Assembly: GCA_023422555.1 (NCBI GenBank)
Contig: JAFAGQ010000045.1
Span: 1-30,451, forward strand
From: Pseudomonadota bacterium
GTDB lineage: Bacteria > Pseudomonadota > Gammaproteobacteria > Burkholderiales > Burkholderiaceae_B
Direction of reading: 5' to 3'
Length of the DNA: 30,451 bases
The notes under the pieces are model-generated. The model was not told the DNA's origin. It searched no databases and saw only the letters and a program-made list of their open reading frames with translations. The translations under genes and the position numbers were made by a program. Below, piece by piece: positions 29,455-30,451 of the stretch (position 1 is the first letter of the stretch; the number at the start of each line of letters is the position of its first letter).

Positions 29455-30451
29455 TTACACAGTTTTATTTACACGCTCAAAATAAACTTTATCGTATATA
29501 TCCGCTACCCTCTTGCCAGCAATATCCCAACTTCTATTTTCGACAACCCACTCTCGAGCGACTTTACCCATTTGCTCTAAATTATCTTTTTTAAAGTATA
29601 GTTTTTTAAGATGCAATGATAAGTCCTCTATCGAATCTTTTTCAAAAACAAATCCAGTCACATTGTCACTTACAATATCTCTTAAAGCCTTAACACTAGA
29701 AGACAAAACGACCTTTTCACAAGCCATCGCCTCAAAAGGCTTCATTGGTGATACCTTCTCACAAACATCCCATCCCTTCCTCGCAAAAACAACAACGTCC
29801 AAAAGACTATAATAGTTCACAACTTCTTCGTGCGGAATTCGATCTAGAATTATAATTCTGGCGGTATAAAGTGCCTCTTGCGCAATCTGCACAATTTTAT
29901 CTTTTACGTTACCTGAACCTATTAGTAACAATTTGGCATTGGGGATTTCCGAAGCAACTTTATCAAAAGCATGGACTAAGTCATCCAATCCTTCATATTC
30001 TACGAAGGATCCTATATAGCCAAATATAAAATCTTCCTCTAATATACCCACTTCTCGCTGTAGTACAGGATTTTTTTCAACTTTAAAAAACTTATTAATA
30101 TCAACCGAGTTCGGTATCAAAGTTACTTTATTCTCACTAACTCCTCGTGAGACAATTTCTTCCTTCATGTCACTAGTTAATGTCAAAACTTGATCCGCCC
30201 CTTTCATAACAAGCGTTTCCAAAGCTCTCACTCTTTGAATTTTTTCTGGCGCATCTGATCTAGACTCAAAGACAAGTTCCCAAAGGCCTGAAACCTCATA
30301 AACAAAGGGAATTCCTAATGATAGAGCCGCAACGTAAGCTGGCAAAGAGATTAAATAAGTCGAACGTCCATGAACGATAGAAGGTCTTTCTTCTTTAAAA
30401 AGTTTTATATATTCTTCTATGGAGTTCCACATAAAAACTTTTTCATCATAG
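29455..30451 (-). CDS. GT4-type glycosyltransferase, N-terminus outside the window, C-terminus altered by IS256
   Basis: Glycosyltransferase family 4, partial. The frame is open to the window edge through YDEKVF before the first Met at 30432, and an expected N-terminal part of a GT-B fold is absent, so the gene starts beyond 30451. Visible parts are HGRSTYLISLPAYVAALSLG, VYEVSGLWE, LTSDMKEEIVSRGVSENKVTL then IPNSVD, the donor-domain start FIFGYIGSFVEYEGLDDLVHA, and the EX7E-like KVSPMKPFEAMACEKVVLSS. The last seven residues, ERVNKTV, and the stop codon are read from the right inverted repeat of the IS256 element. It is AT-rich and was probably followed directly by the asparagine-synthetase-like gene. 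A role in a surface polysaccharide is likely; the sugar is unknown. Confidence 0.88.
   Translation of the reverse strand, partial: YDEKVFMWNSIEEYIKLFKEERPSIVHGRSTYLISLPAYVAALSLGIPFVYEVSGLWELVFESRSDAPEKIQRVRALETLVMKGADQVLTLTSDMKEEIVSRGVSENKVTLIPNSVDINKFFKVEKNPVLQREVGILEEDFIFGYIGSFVEYEGLDDLVHAFDKVASEIPNAKLLLIGSGNVKDKIVQIAQEALYTARIIILDRIPHEEVVNYYSLLDVVVFARKGWDVCEKVSPMKPFEAMACEKVVLSSSVKALRDIVSDNVTGFVFEKDSIEDLSLHLKKLYFKKDNLEQMGKVAREWVVENRSWDIAGKRVADIYDKVYFERVNKTV

Larger units (their letters stand above)
28172..29478 (-). mobile_element. Complete IS256-family insertion sequence (1307 bp)
   Basis: The element carries one transposase gene and imperfect terminal inverted repeats. The left end (28172-28200) begins GAGTGTGTAAATAA; the right end (29449-29478), reverse-complemented, begins GAGCGTGTAAATAA, and both end in CGTC after one gap. 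Flanking 8-mers are GAAGTAAA (28164-28171) and AAAATAAA (29479-29486), matching at 6 of 8 positions, consistent with an aged 8-bp target duplication. It interrupts an AT-rich polysaccharide operon between the GT4 gene and the asparagine-synthetase-like gene. Confidence 0.9.

Noticed and set aside
1..30451. CRISPR arrays, tRNA, rRNA and phage genes
   Set aside because: No regularly spaced repeats, cloverleaf-like sequences, rRNA segments or phage structural genes were seen on either strand.

Overview
The window looks like a chromosome segment of a betaproteobacterium, most likely Burkholderiales of the Alcaligenaceae type (Advenella or Castellaniella-like). I infer this from the protein families, such as a Bug-type periplasmic binding protein encoded without its own permease, and from the moderate GC of the first half. 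No rRNA, tRNA or CRISPR was seen. Base composition changes along the window: 1-9.6 kb is ordinary housekeeping-like coding sequence, and from about 24.5 kb to the end it is visibly AT-rich except for one insertion sequence.

Region 1 (1-5.8 kb) is a tight five-gene plus-strand operon for catabolism of an unknown carboxylic acid through CoA thioesters: a family III CoA-transferase, a crotonase, a two-subunit protein of the family I CoA-transferase fold, and an AMP-forming acyl-CoA synthetase. The crotonase and the beta subunit both lack their family's catalytic glutamates. That makes the set resemble the hydrolytic ring-opening module of steroid degradation (FadD3/EchA20/IpdAB) more than ordinary beta-oxidation. 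A HutC-type GntR regulator faces this operon.

Region 2 (5.9-9.6 kb) is transcribed divergently from gntR, behind a good sigma-70 promoter. It encodes a split UxaA-family lyase that I read as SuyA/SuyB ((R)-sulfolactate sulfo-lyase), a Bug-type binding protein, and a D-2-hydroxyacid dehydrogenase resembling SlcC ((S)-sulfolactate dehydrogenase). Together they suggest uptake and desulfonation of sulfolactate. The epimerising partner ComC and a permease are not in the window.

Region 3 (9.7-20.1 kb) is a c-di-GMP-linked exopolysaccharide locus. The minus-strand operon bcsB-like / nfrB-like / nfrA-like matches the N4-receptor (NGR) glycan system. NfrB carries a C-terminal MshEN domain. A convergent DUF4434 lipoprotein lies beside the operon, together with a decayed wecB (UDP-GlcNAc 2-epimerase) remnant. 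Two c-di-GMP enzymes follow: a membrane GGDEF-EAL protein with an altered KID motif, and a GGDEF protein whose receiver domain lacks its phosphoacceptor.

Region 4 (20.2-30.5 kb) begins with two small genes (a lipoprotein and a double-CxxC protein), each followed by a clear terminator. A capsule/surface polysaccharide region comes next: a CgeB-like glycosyltransferase and KpsC on the minus strand, an IS3-family transposase remnant, an orphan alpha/beta-hydrolase-like gene, an asparagine-synthetase-like gene, a complete IS256-family element, and a GT4 glycosyltransferase that runs off the window end. The IS256 element sits exactly at the junction between the GT4 gene and the asparagine-synthetase-like gene. 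Removing it in silico restores a plausible overlapping gene pair.
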